DNA of 61,590 nt from JALCOL01 sp022649665 (lineage in GTDB: Bacteria > Bacillota > Bacilli > Lactobacillales > Enterococcaceae): NCBI GenBank assembly GCA_030372335.1, contig JAUDCW010000015.1; one strand, 5' to 3'. Shown here piece after piece: positions 42,358 through 50,778 of the stretch; the first letter of the stretch is position 1; every line of letters starts with the position of its first letter. The notes under the pieces were generated by a model. It ran no database searches and was not told where the DNA came from. It was given only the letters and a program-made list of their open reading frames with translations. The position numbers were made by a program, and so were the translations under genes.

Positions 42358-42374
42358 CAGAAAGGGTGAGAAGA

Positions 42375-42527
42375 TTGTTTGAAAAAGCGAAGAAAGAATT
42401 TGATAAAGGGATGCCGGTCATCACTTATATCAAGAGAAAATACGGCTTCGATTCTGTCGAAGCATTTGAGAAGTACATCGCTGAGCTGGAAGATAAAGCA
42501 AAAAAATATGATGAACGAAATAAATAA
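42375..42527 (+). CDS. 50-residue small protein at end of GntR-ABC operon
   Basis: A short frame beginning TTG behind AAAGGGTGAG, with codon usage like its neighbours. The protein is highly charged and helical: an N-terminal MFEKAKKEFDKGMP, a central YIKRKYGFDSVEAFEKYI and a Lys/Glu-rich tail. No membrane segment. It ends just before a terminator, so it belongs to the operon. I do not know the family. The central segment resembles a small helix-turn-helix, but that is tentative. Confidence 0.6.
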   Translation: MFEKAKKEFDKGMPVITYIKRKYGFDSVEAFEKYIAELEDKAKKYDERNK

Positions 42528-42537
42528 AAAGATAAAT

Positions 42538-42582
42538 AAAGATATACCGAAAGAATGGATTTTCAATCGGTATATCTTTTTT
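42538..42582. terminator. Bidirectional terminator, overlaps WYL gene stop
   Basis: A 13-pair stem (42538-42550 with 42567-42579) with flanking A and T tracts. The stop codon of the minus-strand WYL gene (42563-42565) lies inside the hairpin loop. Confidence 0.85.
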
Positions 42583-43507
42583 GCATCTTGTCGATCTCTG
42601 TTTTGATTTTTTGTACAAAAGACGGCGGCGAGAGGACCGCTGCTTGGGCGCCTTGGCTGAGGAGCCACATAATGACACCCGAATCAAAAGCAGTCGCAGA
42701 GATGATGACACTGCCGTCAGCCATTTTCTTTTCGATTTTGGAACCGGGCAAGCGGTCGAGCGCCGCTTCAACGATTCCCCAAAAGCGGAAAGTAAACGTC
42801 ACTTCTTTGCCAGCATACATAAAATAAAGTTTTTTCCGCAATTCGCTGTCTTGCAGTCGATTTTTATAAGGGATCTTGATCGTTTCGGCGGTTTCGCGGA
42901 TCGTACCGAAGCGGTCCAAGCGGTAGATCAAATACTGCTGATACGTCGGGTTGTATAAAAATACATAAAAGTAATACTCAGAAAAAAGCAGTGAGACCGG
43001 CAGACCAGTCCGTTCGACCAATTGTCCGCGATTTTTGCGGTAGTCAAAAGAAATCACTGTATGGTCCGCGATATAACGGGTGAATTTTCGGATCAAAGGA
43101 AGCAGATCTTCGTGATGCTTCAGTGGATAATAATCTAAAAGTTCATTTGCAAAGGAGCGCTTAGCAGCATCTTGGGCAGCCGGTGAGAGCATCGCGCCAA
43201 GATGCGCTAAAATCGTTTCCAGCTCATTTTTGGTCAGCGACCGGCTTTCAAGCAGGATCTTGCCGACCGCGATCACTTCTTCAACATTCAGGATATCGGC
43301 ACGCTGCAAGGTATACAAGCGGGAAACGGGCTCATAAGCAAGTGCTGATTCTGTCGCGCTTTCTGCGAGAGCTTCTTGGATCAGCGAGAGATCCCGCTGG
43401 ATCGTCCGCTTGGAAACTTGATAGTTTTGGCTCGCTTCTGCGATCGTCAGCTTTTTGCCCAGGTAAAGCTGAAAGAAAAGATGAAGTATTCGCTGATTAC
43501 TATTCAT
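42563..43507 (-). CDS. WYL-domain transcriptional regulator
   Basis: A 314-residue regulator with an N-terminal winged helix (about 5-65; TIAEASQNYQVSKRTIQRDLSLI) and a WYL domain (about 145-225), plus a C-terminal extension (about 230-310). WYL domains sense ligands such as nucleic-acid fragments and control stress or defence genes. The ATG follows GGGAGG. A symmetric GACA-TAATG-TGTC element (about 43523-43535) lies between its start and the divergent Mor-like gene and may be its operator. Confidence 0.88.
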   Translation of the reverse strand: MNSNQRILHLFFQLYLGKKLTIAEASQNYQVSKRTIQRDLSLIQEALAESATESALAYEPVSRLYTLQRADILNVEEVIAVGKILLESRSLTKNELETILAHLGAMLSPAAQDAAKRSFANELLDYYPLKHHEDLLPLIRKFTRYIADHTVISFDYRKNRGQLVERTGLPVSLLFSEYYFYVFLYNPTYQQYLIYRLDRFGTIRETAETIKIPYKNRLQDSELRKKLYFMYAGKEVTFTFRFWGIVEAALDRLPGSKIEKKMADGSVIISATAFDSGVIMWLLSQGAQAAVLSPPSFVQKIKTEIDKMQKRYTD

Positions 43508-43577
43508 AAATCCTCCCTAATGACATAATGTGTCGCACCACTATCGTATCATAGATGTATGGAGCGGAGGGATCGTT

Positions 43578-43829
43578 TTGATTGAAAAAGAGCTGTTAAA
43601 TCCGCTGTATGCGGAATTATTTGATTTAATCGGCGAAGACGCGATGAAAAAAATCTATGAAAATTATCAGGGACTGACGATCACGATCCCGAAAAAGCTC
43701 TATAAGGGGGAATTGGTCGCTGAAAGGATCCGCTCGCTCGGTGTGATCGATCAAAAAACGAAACAAACATTGGCCCGTCAATACGATTACTCGCAGCGCC
43801 AGATCGAACGCTTTTTAAAGAAAAAATAA
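43578..43829 (+). CDS. Mor-like small helix-turn-helix protein (copy 1)
   Basis: An 83-residue protein whose TTG start is set by GGAGGG, 6 bases upstream. It has a Mor/MarA-type layout: an N-terminal helical part (ELFDLIGEDAMKKIYENYQG), a short strand ITIPKKL and a C-terminal helix-turn-helix, LARQYDYSQRQIERFL. This resembles the Mor transcription activator of phage Mu, but no other phage gene is nearby. Paralogue of the next gene. Confidence 0.72.
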   Translation: MIEKELLNPLYAELFDLIGEDAMKKIYENYQGLTITIPKKLYKGELVAERIRSLGVIDQKTKQTLARQYDYSQRQIERFLKKK

Positions 43830-43944
43830 GCTGTTGGGAGATTTACGCCAAACAAAAGTAAATGTCGCTGACAACGTCGCGAGATACGCTTTTTAGAATC
43901 GCTTATGATGAAGGAAAGGATCAAAAATGGGAAGGAGGAAAAAG

Positions 43945-44226
43945 ATGGAGACGCAGCGGACGCGGGGGTGGAACAAGGCTTACCGTGATTTGGAGAAGAT
44001 CATCGGCATTGAAGCGACTTTAAAATTGTATCAGGAATATCGCGGGATGCAGCTGAATTTTCCGATCCGTTTGATTTCGCGCGCATATTTTTTGGAAATT
44101 TTGCGGACTCATTATACTGGCTCGAATAAGCAAGCATTGGCGCGCAAATACGGATACAGTCAGCGATCAGTGGAACGGATGCTGCGTGAGATCCGCAAAG
44201 AAAATACAAGCGGATCAGCAAAATAA
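43945..44226 (+). CDS. Mor-like small helix-turn-helix protein (copy 2)
   Basis: A 93-residue paralogue. It has helical LEKIIGIEATLKLYQEYRG, strand LNFPIRLI and helix-turn-helix LARKYGYSQRSVERML. ATG 43945 follows GGAAGGAGG; ATG 43927 is an alternative. The two tandem copies share spacing and motif order, so they arose by duplication and have diverged. Followed by two zinc-ribbon genes in the same direction, which they may regulate. Confidence 0.72.
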   Translation: METQRTRGWNKAYRDLEKIIGIEATLKLYQEYRGMQLNFPIRLISRAYFLEILRTHYTGSNKQALARKYGYSQRSVERMLREIRKENTSGSAK

Positions 44227-44248
44227 AAAAAGCTGGGGGAGTGACAAG

Positions 44249-45493
44249 ATGGGTTTTTGTGAAAATTGCGGAAATAAATTGCCGGAAGATGCCGCATTTT
44301 GTGAAAATTGCGGGGCACCCGTTCCGCAAGACATTTCGAACATCGAGAAAGAAACAATTCAGGAAGCGCCACAGCCGGCCGAGGCAGATAATGCAGCGCC
44401 CGAATTGCCGCCGGAGCTGCCGCACGAAGTTTTTGAATCTGCAGCTGAAGAATCGGCAGTGCCGCCAAACCGTCGGGAACGCAAGCCGAAAAAAGGAAAG
44501 CGTTTCTTGATCGCTGTGATCCTGCTTGCACTTTTAGCGGGCGGGGGGTACTTCTGGCAGAATCAGCAGAAGGAAGCGGCGCCAAAAACGATCGCCAGCA
44601 GCGAAAAAACGAAGCCAAGTACGAAGAAGAAAACGGCGACAACATCCAGCAGTGAAAAGACAGAAACTTCGAAAGAACCTCCAAAAGGTCAGCTGGACAA
44701 AACAAAGATCGGCCAAATATCGGATGAAACAATCGGCAAACTCGCTAATGAAACCAGTGTGTATGTAGTTGATCCGCGCGACAGGTCGAATCATTACGCG
44801 AAAAACGGCGGCTTGCCGATCCGCGCCGCCAGCGTGATCAAATTATACTTAATGGAAGCGTTCTATAACGAAGTGGCGGAAGGCACGATCCTGCTTGAGC
44901 AGCCGTATGTTTTGAAAGACGTTGACAAAGTCGGCGGCACCGGCGTTTTGCAAGATTATGCAGAAGGCATGAAACTGACTTACGAAAAGCTGGTCCGTCA
45001 TATGATGATCGATAGCGATAATACCGCGGGAAATATTATTTTGAATATTCTTGGGGGGCCGGAACACGCGACCGAGCTGATCAAGGACCGCGGATACAAG
45101 CAAACCCGTCTCGAACGAAAATTTGTCGATGCAGATGCGCTGGCCGCTGGGCAGGATAATTATACTTCTGCAGCTGACGTCGGCGAACTTTTAGCAGCGA
45201 TTTATCAAAAGAAGGCGGTCTCGCCGCAATATGATCAGCAGATGCTCGACATCTTGAAAGCAAATAAAGATCATTCGAAATTGCCGAAAAATATTGACGG
45301 GGATCCGATCATTTACAATAAAACTGGTGAATATGCGGAATACGGCGTGCAAAATGACGCCTGCATCATTGAGCAGGGCGAGCAAGCCTTGATTGCGGTC
45401 ATATTGTCGCAAGACGGCGAGGAAACGGCGCAAGTCCACGCGATGAATCAATTCGGAAAAAAGCTCTACCATACATTCAGAGAAGAGGGATAA
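44249..45493 (+). CDS. Zinc-ribbon membrane protein with serine beta-lactamase-like domain
   Basis: A 414-residue protein. An N-terminal zinc ribbon has CxxC pairs at Cys4/Cys7 and Cys18/Cys21. An acidic linker, one membrane helix (about 85-103), a Ser/Lys/Thr-rich linker (about 110-145) and an extracellular class A beta-lactamase-like domain (about 155-414) follow. The catalytic motifs are complete: Ser195-x-x-Lys198, Ser256-Asp257-Asn258 and Lys358-Thr359-Gly360. It could be a peptidoglycan-acting serine hydrolase or inactive ligand sensor. The start is the ATG behind GGGGGAG. The next gene, 3 bases later, also begins with a zinc ribbon, suggesting a cytoplasmic adaptor role. Confidence 0.85.
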   Translation: MGFCENCGNKLPEDAAFCENCGAPVPQDISNIEKETIQEAPQPAEADNAAPELPPELPHEVFESAAEESAVPPNRRERKPKKGKRFLIAVILLALLAGGGYFWQNQQKEAAPKTIASSEKTKPSTKKKTATTSSSEKTETSKEPPKGQLDKTKIGQISDETIGKLANETSVYVVDPRDRSNHYAKNGGLPIRAASVIKLYLMEAFYNEVAEGTILLEQPYVLKDVDKVGGTGVLQDYAEGMKLTYEKLVRHMMIDSDNTAGNIILNILGGPEHATELIKDRGYKQTRLERKFVDADALAAGQDNYTSAADVGELLAAIYQKKAVSPQYDQQMLDILKANKDHSKLPKNIDGDPIIYNKTGEYAEYGVQNDACIIEQGEQALIAVILSQDGEETAQVHAMNQFGKKLYHTFREEG

Positions 45494-45496
45494 GCC

Positions 45497-46201
45497 ATGC
45501 AGATCAAATTTTGTCCAAATTGCGGAAATAAAGTCAGTCCGAACGCGAAGTTCTGCGGCAAATGCGGGCAAGCATTCGAACAACCAAGCAATGCGCAAGC
45601 ACCGCAAGCTAAAACGGGCATGCCGCAAGAAAATGCTGCGCCAAAAAGCCGTCCGGCGAAAGAAAACTCGCAGCAGAAACTTTCTGATTTGAAAAATGCC
45701 GCAAAAGACAATCAATTGACCGAAAAAGTCCGCTCTTCGATCGAGGAGCTTAATCAGCAGCCCGAAAAAAAAGCAAAAATGCTGAAGATCGCAGGAGCTG
45801 TTTTAGCAGTCGCGGTCTTATTGTTCGGCTGGAGCTGGGTTTCAACGAAGGATTACCGTCAGGCGATGGCCAACGGCGACAGCTACTTCTCCCAAGGCGA
45901 ATACAGCCAAGCGATCGATTTTTATCAAAAAGCGCACGATGAAAAGCCGGGGGATAAAAAGGCGATGGAAATGCGCACCTATGCAAAAGATTTAAGCAGC
46001 TACTGGATACAGATCAACGCAGATGAATATACTGATTCCAGTTTGGAAATTGTCAAACAACTTGAAAGCAAAGCCGAAAAAATCAAAGATAAAGAAATCA
46101 AAGCGAAGTATACCGAAGCCGCCGAAACGATCCGCAAAACAGACCGTTTCGAGCTTGAAAAAAGAATCGACGAGAGATATACGAAAGCAAATGATCTGTA
46201 A
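45497..46201 (+). CDS. Zinc-ribbon membrane protein with TPR-like exterior
   Basis: A 234-residue protein. The N-terminal zinc ribbon has Cys6/Cys9 and Cys20/Cys23. A Gln/Lys-rich linker (about 30-90) precedes a membrane helix (about 95-112) and an extracellular TPR-like helical domain (YFSQGEYSQAIDFYQKA near 132-148). It is 3 bases after the beta-lactamase-like protein, sharing its zinc-ribbon/membrane/exterior architecture. The two probably form one complex. Function unknown. Confidence 0.8.
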   Translation: MQIKFCPNCGNKVSPNAKFCGKCGQAFEQPSNAQAPQAKTGMPQENAAPKSRPAKENSQQKLSDLKNAAKDNQLTEKVRSSIEELNQQPEKKAKMLKIAGAVLAVAVLLFGWSWVSTKDYRQAMANGDSYFSQGEYSQAIDFYQKAHDEKPGDKKAMEMRTYAKDLSSYWIQINADEYTDSSLEIVKQLESKAEKIKDKEIKAKYTEAAETIRKTDRFELEKRIDERYTKANDL

Positions 46202-46207
46202 TGAAAA

Positions 46208-46247
46208 AAACAGCGAGGTTGGCAAAATTTTGCCAGTCTCGCTGTTT
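46208..46247. terminator. Bidirectional terminator
   Basis: A 10-pair outer stem (46208-46217 with 46238-46247) encloses a GGCAAAATTTTGCC palindrome. It lies between the convergent zinc-ribbon gene and histidine kinase gene. Confidence 0.85.
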
Positions 46248-46248
46248 G

Positions 46249-47571
46249 CTATTTTTTGGGATTTTTTTTGATCGGCAGACTGATCTGAAAGACAACACCG
46301 TGCGGCGCAAGATCATGGACTGAAATTTTGCCGCGATGTTCAAGAATGATCTGCTTGGCGATCGCAAGTCCGAGTCCGTAGCCGCCGGTTTCTTTGGAGC
46401 GCGACGCATCTTCGCGGTAAAAGCGTTCGAAAACTCTTTTTTTGTCGCCGTCAGGGATCGAAGGACCGGTATTTTGGACTTCAATGAGCCAATGATCATT
46501 ATTTATTTTCGAGATCATCGTGATCGCGTCGCCGGTTTTCGTATATTTCAGCGCATTGTCCAGCAAGATCACCAGCACTTGGTGGATCTTTTGCGGATCG
46601 ACCAGGACCGGCCGATCCGCCTCATTTTTCAGTAAAAATTGTTTTTCATCCATCTCGGCGATCTCATGGAACGGTTTGACGAGTTCTGCGATAAATTCTT
46701 TCGGCTGGATTTCTTTTTTGTCCAAGACCATCTCATTTGCGTCGCTGCGGGCGATCGTCAATAAATCGCTGGTCAATCCAGTCAAACGACGGGTCTCCGT
46801 CAATGCTTGCGCGATGCTTTCTGACTCTTCGATGATCGTATTGTTTGGTTTGGTGAAGAGCTTCTGCAGATTATTTTGGATGATCGTCAGCGGGGTCCGC
46901 AGCTCGTGCGAAGCGTTTTCCACGAATTCCTGCTGTTTGCGCCATGATTTCAAGATCGGCTTCATACTCATGCGCGAAAGCGAATAGCTGAGGGCGATCG
47001 AAAGCAGCCAAAAGACCAGCATGCAAATGATCAAGATCTGCTGAAAGTTTTTCATCGATGCCGCGATCTGATCGGTATTGGTCAAAATCTGGATGTAGGC
47101 GACATTGCTGCCGGTATCTTTGACCCGTACCATGATCGAGTGGAAGGACATTTCACTGTTGCTCTGGGTAGATGAGATATTGATCGAAACGATCTTAGAA
47201 ATATTATCGGTCGAAAACGGCAGATTGCTGAGCTGATTCAGCCGGCCGCCTAAAAGACTTTGATTCAAAATTTTGCCGTCTTTTGACCAGAGGATGAACT
47301 GCGAGTTGAATTCGTTCGGACGTGCATCCATTCGGTCGTTTGCATCAGGAGCTGACCAGATCGGGTTGTTGAACTGATAGCGGTTGATCTCCATTTCCAA
47401 ACGGTCTTTGTCTTGGGCCATCTGCATCAGCGACAGATCGGTTTGGCGGTAAGCAGAGATTTGCAGAAGCTGCAAAATAATCATGCCCAACAAGAGAAAA
47501 ATGACCGCAAAGGCACCGACATTCCAGAAGAAAAAACGCCTGCTTTGCTGTTTTGTTTTTTCGCGGTCCAT
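46249..47571 (-). CDS. Sensor histidine kinase
   Basis: A 440-residue membrane kinase. TM1 is at about 15-38, the extracellular sensor domain at about 40-178 and TM2 at about 179-197. The dimerisation/H-box NASHELRTPL carries phospho-accepting His222. The C-terminal ATPase has N-box LLDNALKY, G1 around VQNTGPSIP and G2 GGYGLGLAIAK. Encoded 3 bases after the response regulator. The sensor domain has no named fold that I recognise. The likely target is the divergent envelope operon. Confidence 0.92.
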   Translation of the reverse strand: MDREKTKQQSRRFFFWNVGAFAVIFLLLGMIILQLLQISAYRQTDLSLMQMAQDKDRLEMEINRYQFNNPIWSAPDANDRMDARPNEFNSQFILWSKDGKILNQSLLGGRLNQLSNLPFSTDNISKIVSINISSTQSNSEMSFHSIMVRVKDTGSNVAYIQILTNTDQIAASMKNFQQILIICMLVFWLLSIALSYSLSRMSMKPILKSWRKQQEFVENASHELRTPLTIIQNNLQKLFTKPNNTIIEESESIAQALTETRRLTGLTSDLLTIARSDANEMVLDKKEIQPKEFIAELVKPFHEIAEMDEKQFLLKNEADRPVLVDPQKIHQVLVILLDNALKYTKTGDAITMISKINNDHWLIEVQNTGPSIPDGDKKRVFERFYREDASRSKETGGYGLGLAIAKQIILEHRGKISVHDLAPHGVVFQISLPIKKNPKK

Positions 47572-47573
47572 GG

Positions 47574-48251
47574 CTATTCTTTGGCCTCCAAAATATAGCC
47601 GACATTGCGCAAGGTTTTGAAGGCCTGATCGAGACCAGTTGGCTTCAGATGTTTGCGCAAATGGCTCATGTAAACTTCGACGACCGTCACCGTCGTATCT
47701 GAATCGAATCCCCAGATCCGGTCAAAGATCTGTTCCTTTGTCAAAATGACCCCTTTATTTTGGATAAAGTAGATCAAAAGCTCGAACTCTTTTCCCTGGA
47801 TCGGCAGCGTCTGACCGGCAAACGACGCAGAATTCGCTGATAAGTTGCATTCCAAGCCGCGATATTCGATCAAGTTTTCGCTGTACAGGCCGAGCGAACG
47901 CTTCAGGAGCGCCTTGACGCGCATGATCAGCTCTTCGCGGTAAAAAGGTTTTGTCAAATAATCATCGGCCCCTTTTTGGAAGCCTTCGATCTTGTTCTCC
48001 AAACTGTCTTTAGCAGTCAAAATCAAGACAGGCGTCTGGATATTTTCTTTACGCAGATCGGCGAGCACTTCATAGCCGTTTTTTTCAGGGAGCATCAAGT
48101 CGAGAACGATCAAGTCGTAGATGCCCGAAGAAGCTTCATAGTATCCTTCTTCGCCATCATATACTTGTTTGATCTCGCCAAGATCTTGGATGATTTCTTT
48201 TATCGAATCGGAAAGCACATGGTCGTCTTCAACGACGAGAATTTTGATCAT
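47574..48251 (-). CDS. OmpR/PhoB-type response regulator
   Basis: A 225-residue regulator with a receiver domain (phospho-accepting Asp51 in VLDLMLPEKNG; acidic pocket VVEDDH) and a C-terminal winged helix (about 130-225; VVEVYMSHLRKHL). The start is the ATG 6 bases after GAGGTG; the longer frame begins at a GTG overlapping that site. Partner of the adjacent kinase. An 11-bp tandem repeat upstream is its likely binding site. Confidence 0.92.
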   Translation of the reverse strand: MIKILVVEDDHVLSDSIKEIIQDLGEIKQVYDGEEGYYEASSGIYDLIVLDLMLPEKNGYEVLADLRKENIQTPVLILTAKDSLENKIEGFQKGADDYLTKPFYREELIMRVKALLKRSLGLYSENLIEYRGLECNLSANSASFAGQTLPIQGKEFELLIYFIQNKGVILTKEQIFDRIWGFDSDTTVTVVEVYMSHLRKHLKPTGLDQAFKTLRNVGYILEAKE

Positions 48252-48338
48252 TATTTTCACCTCGCATCCAGTTTAGCATGCCGAGCATAAAACTTCCTTA
48301 ATAAGGTTGCGGAAATAAAAAAAGTTCGCAAAAGGGCA

Positions 48339-48360
48339 TTAAGTCCGCGTTAAGCTCGCG
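48339..48360. promoter_or_regulatory. Tandem 11-bp repeat, likely response-regulator site
   Basis: TTAAGTCCGCG (48339-48349) is immediately followed by TTAAGCTCGCG (48350-48360): 9 of 11 positions are identical, in head-to-tail phase. OmpR/PhoB-type regulators bind such 11-bp direct repeats. It lies in the 145-bp divergent region between the regulator and the GT2 gene. Confidence 0.6.
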
Positions 48361-48396
48361 CTGATAAGCTCAGTTCAAATTACAGGAGGCGAACAT

Positions 48397-49437
48397 ATGA
48401 ACGCGATTTTACTGATCCCGATCTTTGAGCCGCAGGAGCGGACGGAACGCTTTTTTGAACAGCTGCGCAAGGAAGTCACGAATCCGATCGTGATCGTGGA
48501 CGACGGCAGCGGTGAGAAATATCGCAAGACTTTTGAGCGGCTGGTTTCCCGCGACTTGCGCGTGACTCTTTTGCGCTATTCGGAAAACAAAGGAAAAGGC
48601 TACGCCCTGAAATACGGGATCCGGTTTATTCAAAAAAACTATCCGCATGCATCCGGGATCGTTACCGCGGACGGCGACGGCCAGCATACGATCCGCGACA
48701 TCAAACGCATGCTTCAGCGTGTTCCCAAGATGGCTGAAAATGTGCTGCTTTTAGGAACGCGCGATTTTTTAAAAAGTGAAACGCCTTTTAAAAGCTATTG
48801 GGGGAATCGGCTGACGACGAGTTTTTATTATTTAGCGAGCGGGTACTGGCTGGGGGACACGCAGACTGGTCTGCGCGGATTCAGCCGCCAATTTGCCGAT
48901 GAGCTGGCCAAGATCCCCGGCGAACGTTTTGAATATGAGATGAATATGCTGCTTGATGCGGATCAGCTCGATCTCAAGATCGAAGAGCTGCCGATCGAAA
49001 CGATCTATGAAGAAAATAATGAGCATTCGCATTTTCGTGCTTTACAGGATTCTTTTTTGATCTATTTGCAGCTATTCCGTTTTTTATTTTCTTCACTTGC
49101 TTCTTCACTTGTTGATATCAGTGTTTTTCTTCTCTTGACGGCATTTTTTGGTGAAGCGGCGGGGACGCTGCTGCTTGCGACAGTGATCGCCCGCATCATT
49201 TCCGGGATCTTCAATTACTCCATGAATAAACGCTTTGTATTCGGCGACCGTGAAATGATCCGGCGCTCGGTCTTCAAATATGGGCTGCTCTTTGTTTTCC
49301 AAATGATCGCCAGCTGGCTGGGAGTAACACTTTTAAGCAGTCTCATTTCTTCTTTGATCATTGCCAAGGCACTGACTGATGTTTTTTTATTTTTCTTCAG
49401 CTACCGCTTGCAGCGCCGCTTTGTGTTTAATACGTAA
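48397..49437 (+). CDS. GT2 glycosyltransferase fused to GtrA domain
   Basis: A 346-residue membrane enzyme. The N-terminal GT2 domain (about 1-215) has nucleotide-binding VDDGS and catalytic TADGDGQH. The C-terminal GtrA-type domain (about 225-346) has four helices. Such fusions transfer a sugar to or flip a polyprenyl-phosphate carrier for surface polymers. First gene of the envelope operon; AGGAGG site before the ATG. Sugar identity unknown. Confidence 0.88.
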   Translation: MNAILLIPIFEPQERTERFFEQLRKEVTNPIVIVDDGSGEKYRKTFERLVSRDLRVTLLRYSENKGKGYALKYGIRFIQKNYPHASGIVTADGDGQHTIRDIKRMLQRVPKMAENVLLLGTRDFLKSETPFKSYWGNRLTTSFYYLASGYWLGDTQTGLRGFSRQFADELAKIPGERFEYEMNMLLDADQLDLKIEELPIETIYEENNEHSHFRALQDSFLIYLQLFRFLFSSLASSLVDISVFLLLTAFFGEAAGTLLLATVIARIISGIFNYSMNKRFVFGDREMIRRSVFKYGLLFVFQMIASWLGVTLLSSLISSLIIAKALTDVFLFFFSYRLQRRFVFNT

Positions 49438-49448
49438 GGAGTTTATCG

Positions 49449-50357
49449 ATGAAAAACTTTTTGAAAAAGCCATTTGCTTGGGCGATCGTCTGGGGGATCG
49501 TTTTGACGAGCGCGAGCATCTTTATTTTGCTGAAAGCGTTTGTCCTGCCAGCTCCCGAGCAAGTCGCTGCGGAAACGAAAAACACTTCGACCGCCGGCAG
49601 CTCGCAGAGCTCTTCCGCGAAATCTGCAGAAGTGAAAAGCACCGCGGATTCTTATGAATCGGCGGACCTGAAGATCAAAATCACGGAAAAAACGGTCGAC
49701 AATACCAAAGTCTATATCGCTGATATCCAAACGACCAGTGCAAACGCGCTCAAGAGCGCGTTTGCGCAAAACACCTATGGACGCAATCTGAAAGAAAAAA
49801 CTTCGGCGATGGCTGCTGAAAACAGCGCGGTCTTGGCGATCAACGGCGATTACTACGGCTTTCGCAGCACCGGATTCGTCGTGCGCAACGGCAAGAAGTA
49901 TCGCGATACGGCGAGCGATGATACAGAGGCACTGGTCGTCGATAAAAACGGTGATTTCTCGATCATCGATGAAAGCACTTCGACCGCTGCCGCTTTAGAT
50001 GATGCTGAGCAGGTGTTTTCCTTTGGCCCAGCACTGATCAAAGACGGAAAAGTCAGTGTGAGCGAAGAAGAAGAAGTTTCGCAATCCATGAACAGCAATC
50101 CGCGGACCGCGATCGCACAAATCGGCAAGAACCATTATGCGATCATCGTTTCGGAAGGCCGGACAGAAGAAAGCCAGGGATTATCGCTTTACCAGCTGGC
50201 GGAAGTCTTCGAATCCCTCGGGGCGCAGACGGCTTATAATCTTGACGGCGGCGGTTCCTCGACTTTGTATTTCAATGGCAAAGTTCTGAATCAGACGGTC
50301 GGCGGTGCGGGGAGCAGTCAAGAACGCGAAGTCAGCGACATCATTTATTTCAAATAG
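49449..50357 (+). CDS. Phosphodiester glycosidase (NAGPA) domain protein
   Basis: A 302-residue protein with an N-terminal membrane helix (about 10-35), a Ser/Ala/Thr-rich linker (about 45-68), and an extracellular NAGPA domain (about 75-302). The latter shows LAINGDYYGF, GRTEESQGLSLYQLAE and NLDGGGSSTL. The family includes the uncovering enzyme that cleaves GlcNAc-1-phosphodiesters, and bacterial members associated with exopolysaccharide. It may trim sugar phosphodiester bonds in a wall polymer. Confidence 0.86.
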   Translation: MKNFLKKPFAWAIVWGIVLTSASIFILLKAFVLPAPEQVAAETKNTSTAGSSQSSSAKSAEVKSTADSYESADLKIKITEKTVDNTKVYIADIQTTSANALKSAFAQNTYGRNLKEKTSAMAAENSAVLAINGDYYGFRSTGFVVRNGKKYRDTASDDTEALVVDKNGDFSIIDESTSTAAALDDAEQVFSFGPALIKDGKVSVSEEEEVSQSMNSNPRTAIAQIGKNHYAIIVSEGRTEESQGLSLYQLAEVFESLGAQTAYNLDGGGSSTLYFNGKVLNQTVGGAGSSQEREVSDIIYFK

Positions 50358-50366
50358 GAGGAAGAT

Positions 50367-50732
50367 ATGCGAACGTTTTGGAAATATCTTATGGTTTCAG
50401 CCGGATTGTTTTTGTTCCAGTTGATCTATCATCATTTCGGGCACGGCGTCGTTTCAAATGTGCTGCGATATACTTGGGTCTTGCCGCTCGCCGGCGGGCT
50501 CCTGTGGCTTTTTCAAACGCGCTTTTTTGCTAAAAGCGCTAAGCGTCTGGAATTCAATTTACTCAACAGCAGCATCGCCGCATTTTGTGTCCGCAACATT
50601 TTATACGGCATTTTGGAGATCGCCGGAAGCGATTCGCCGTATTTGATTTTTTTGACAGCCGCGGGGTTTTTCTTTGCGGCTGCGTGGCTGGTCGCCTCCG
50701 TGCGCGACCTGCGGCAGCTAAGTTTAGTTTAA
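50367..50732 (+). CDS. Small polytopic membrane protein, unknown function
   Basis: A 121-residue protein of four predicted helices (about 7-25, 32-50, 65-82 and 88-110) joined by basic loops. No family recognised. AGGAGG precedes the ATG, 9 bases after the NAGPA gene, so it is in the envelope operon. May be an accessory subunit of the polymer machinery. Confidence 0.7.
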   Translation: MRTFWKYLMVSAGLFLFQLIYHHFGHGVVSNVLRYTWVLPLAGGLLWLFQTRFFAKSAKRLEFNLLNSSIAAFCVRNILYGILEIAGSDSPYLIFLTAAGFFFAAAWLVASVRDLRQLSLV

Positions 50733-50778
50733 GTTTGGCTCCATACTATGGGGAGAAATGACTCAAGGAGGAAAAATT

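Noticed and set aside
43578..44226. Prophage remnant suggested by Mor-like proteins
   Set aside because: No integrase, structural or lysis genes nearby; the neighbours are host-type regulators and envelope genes.
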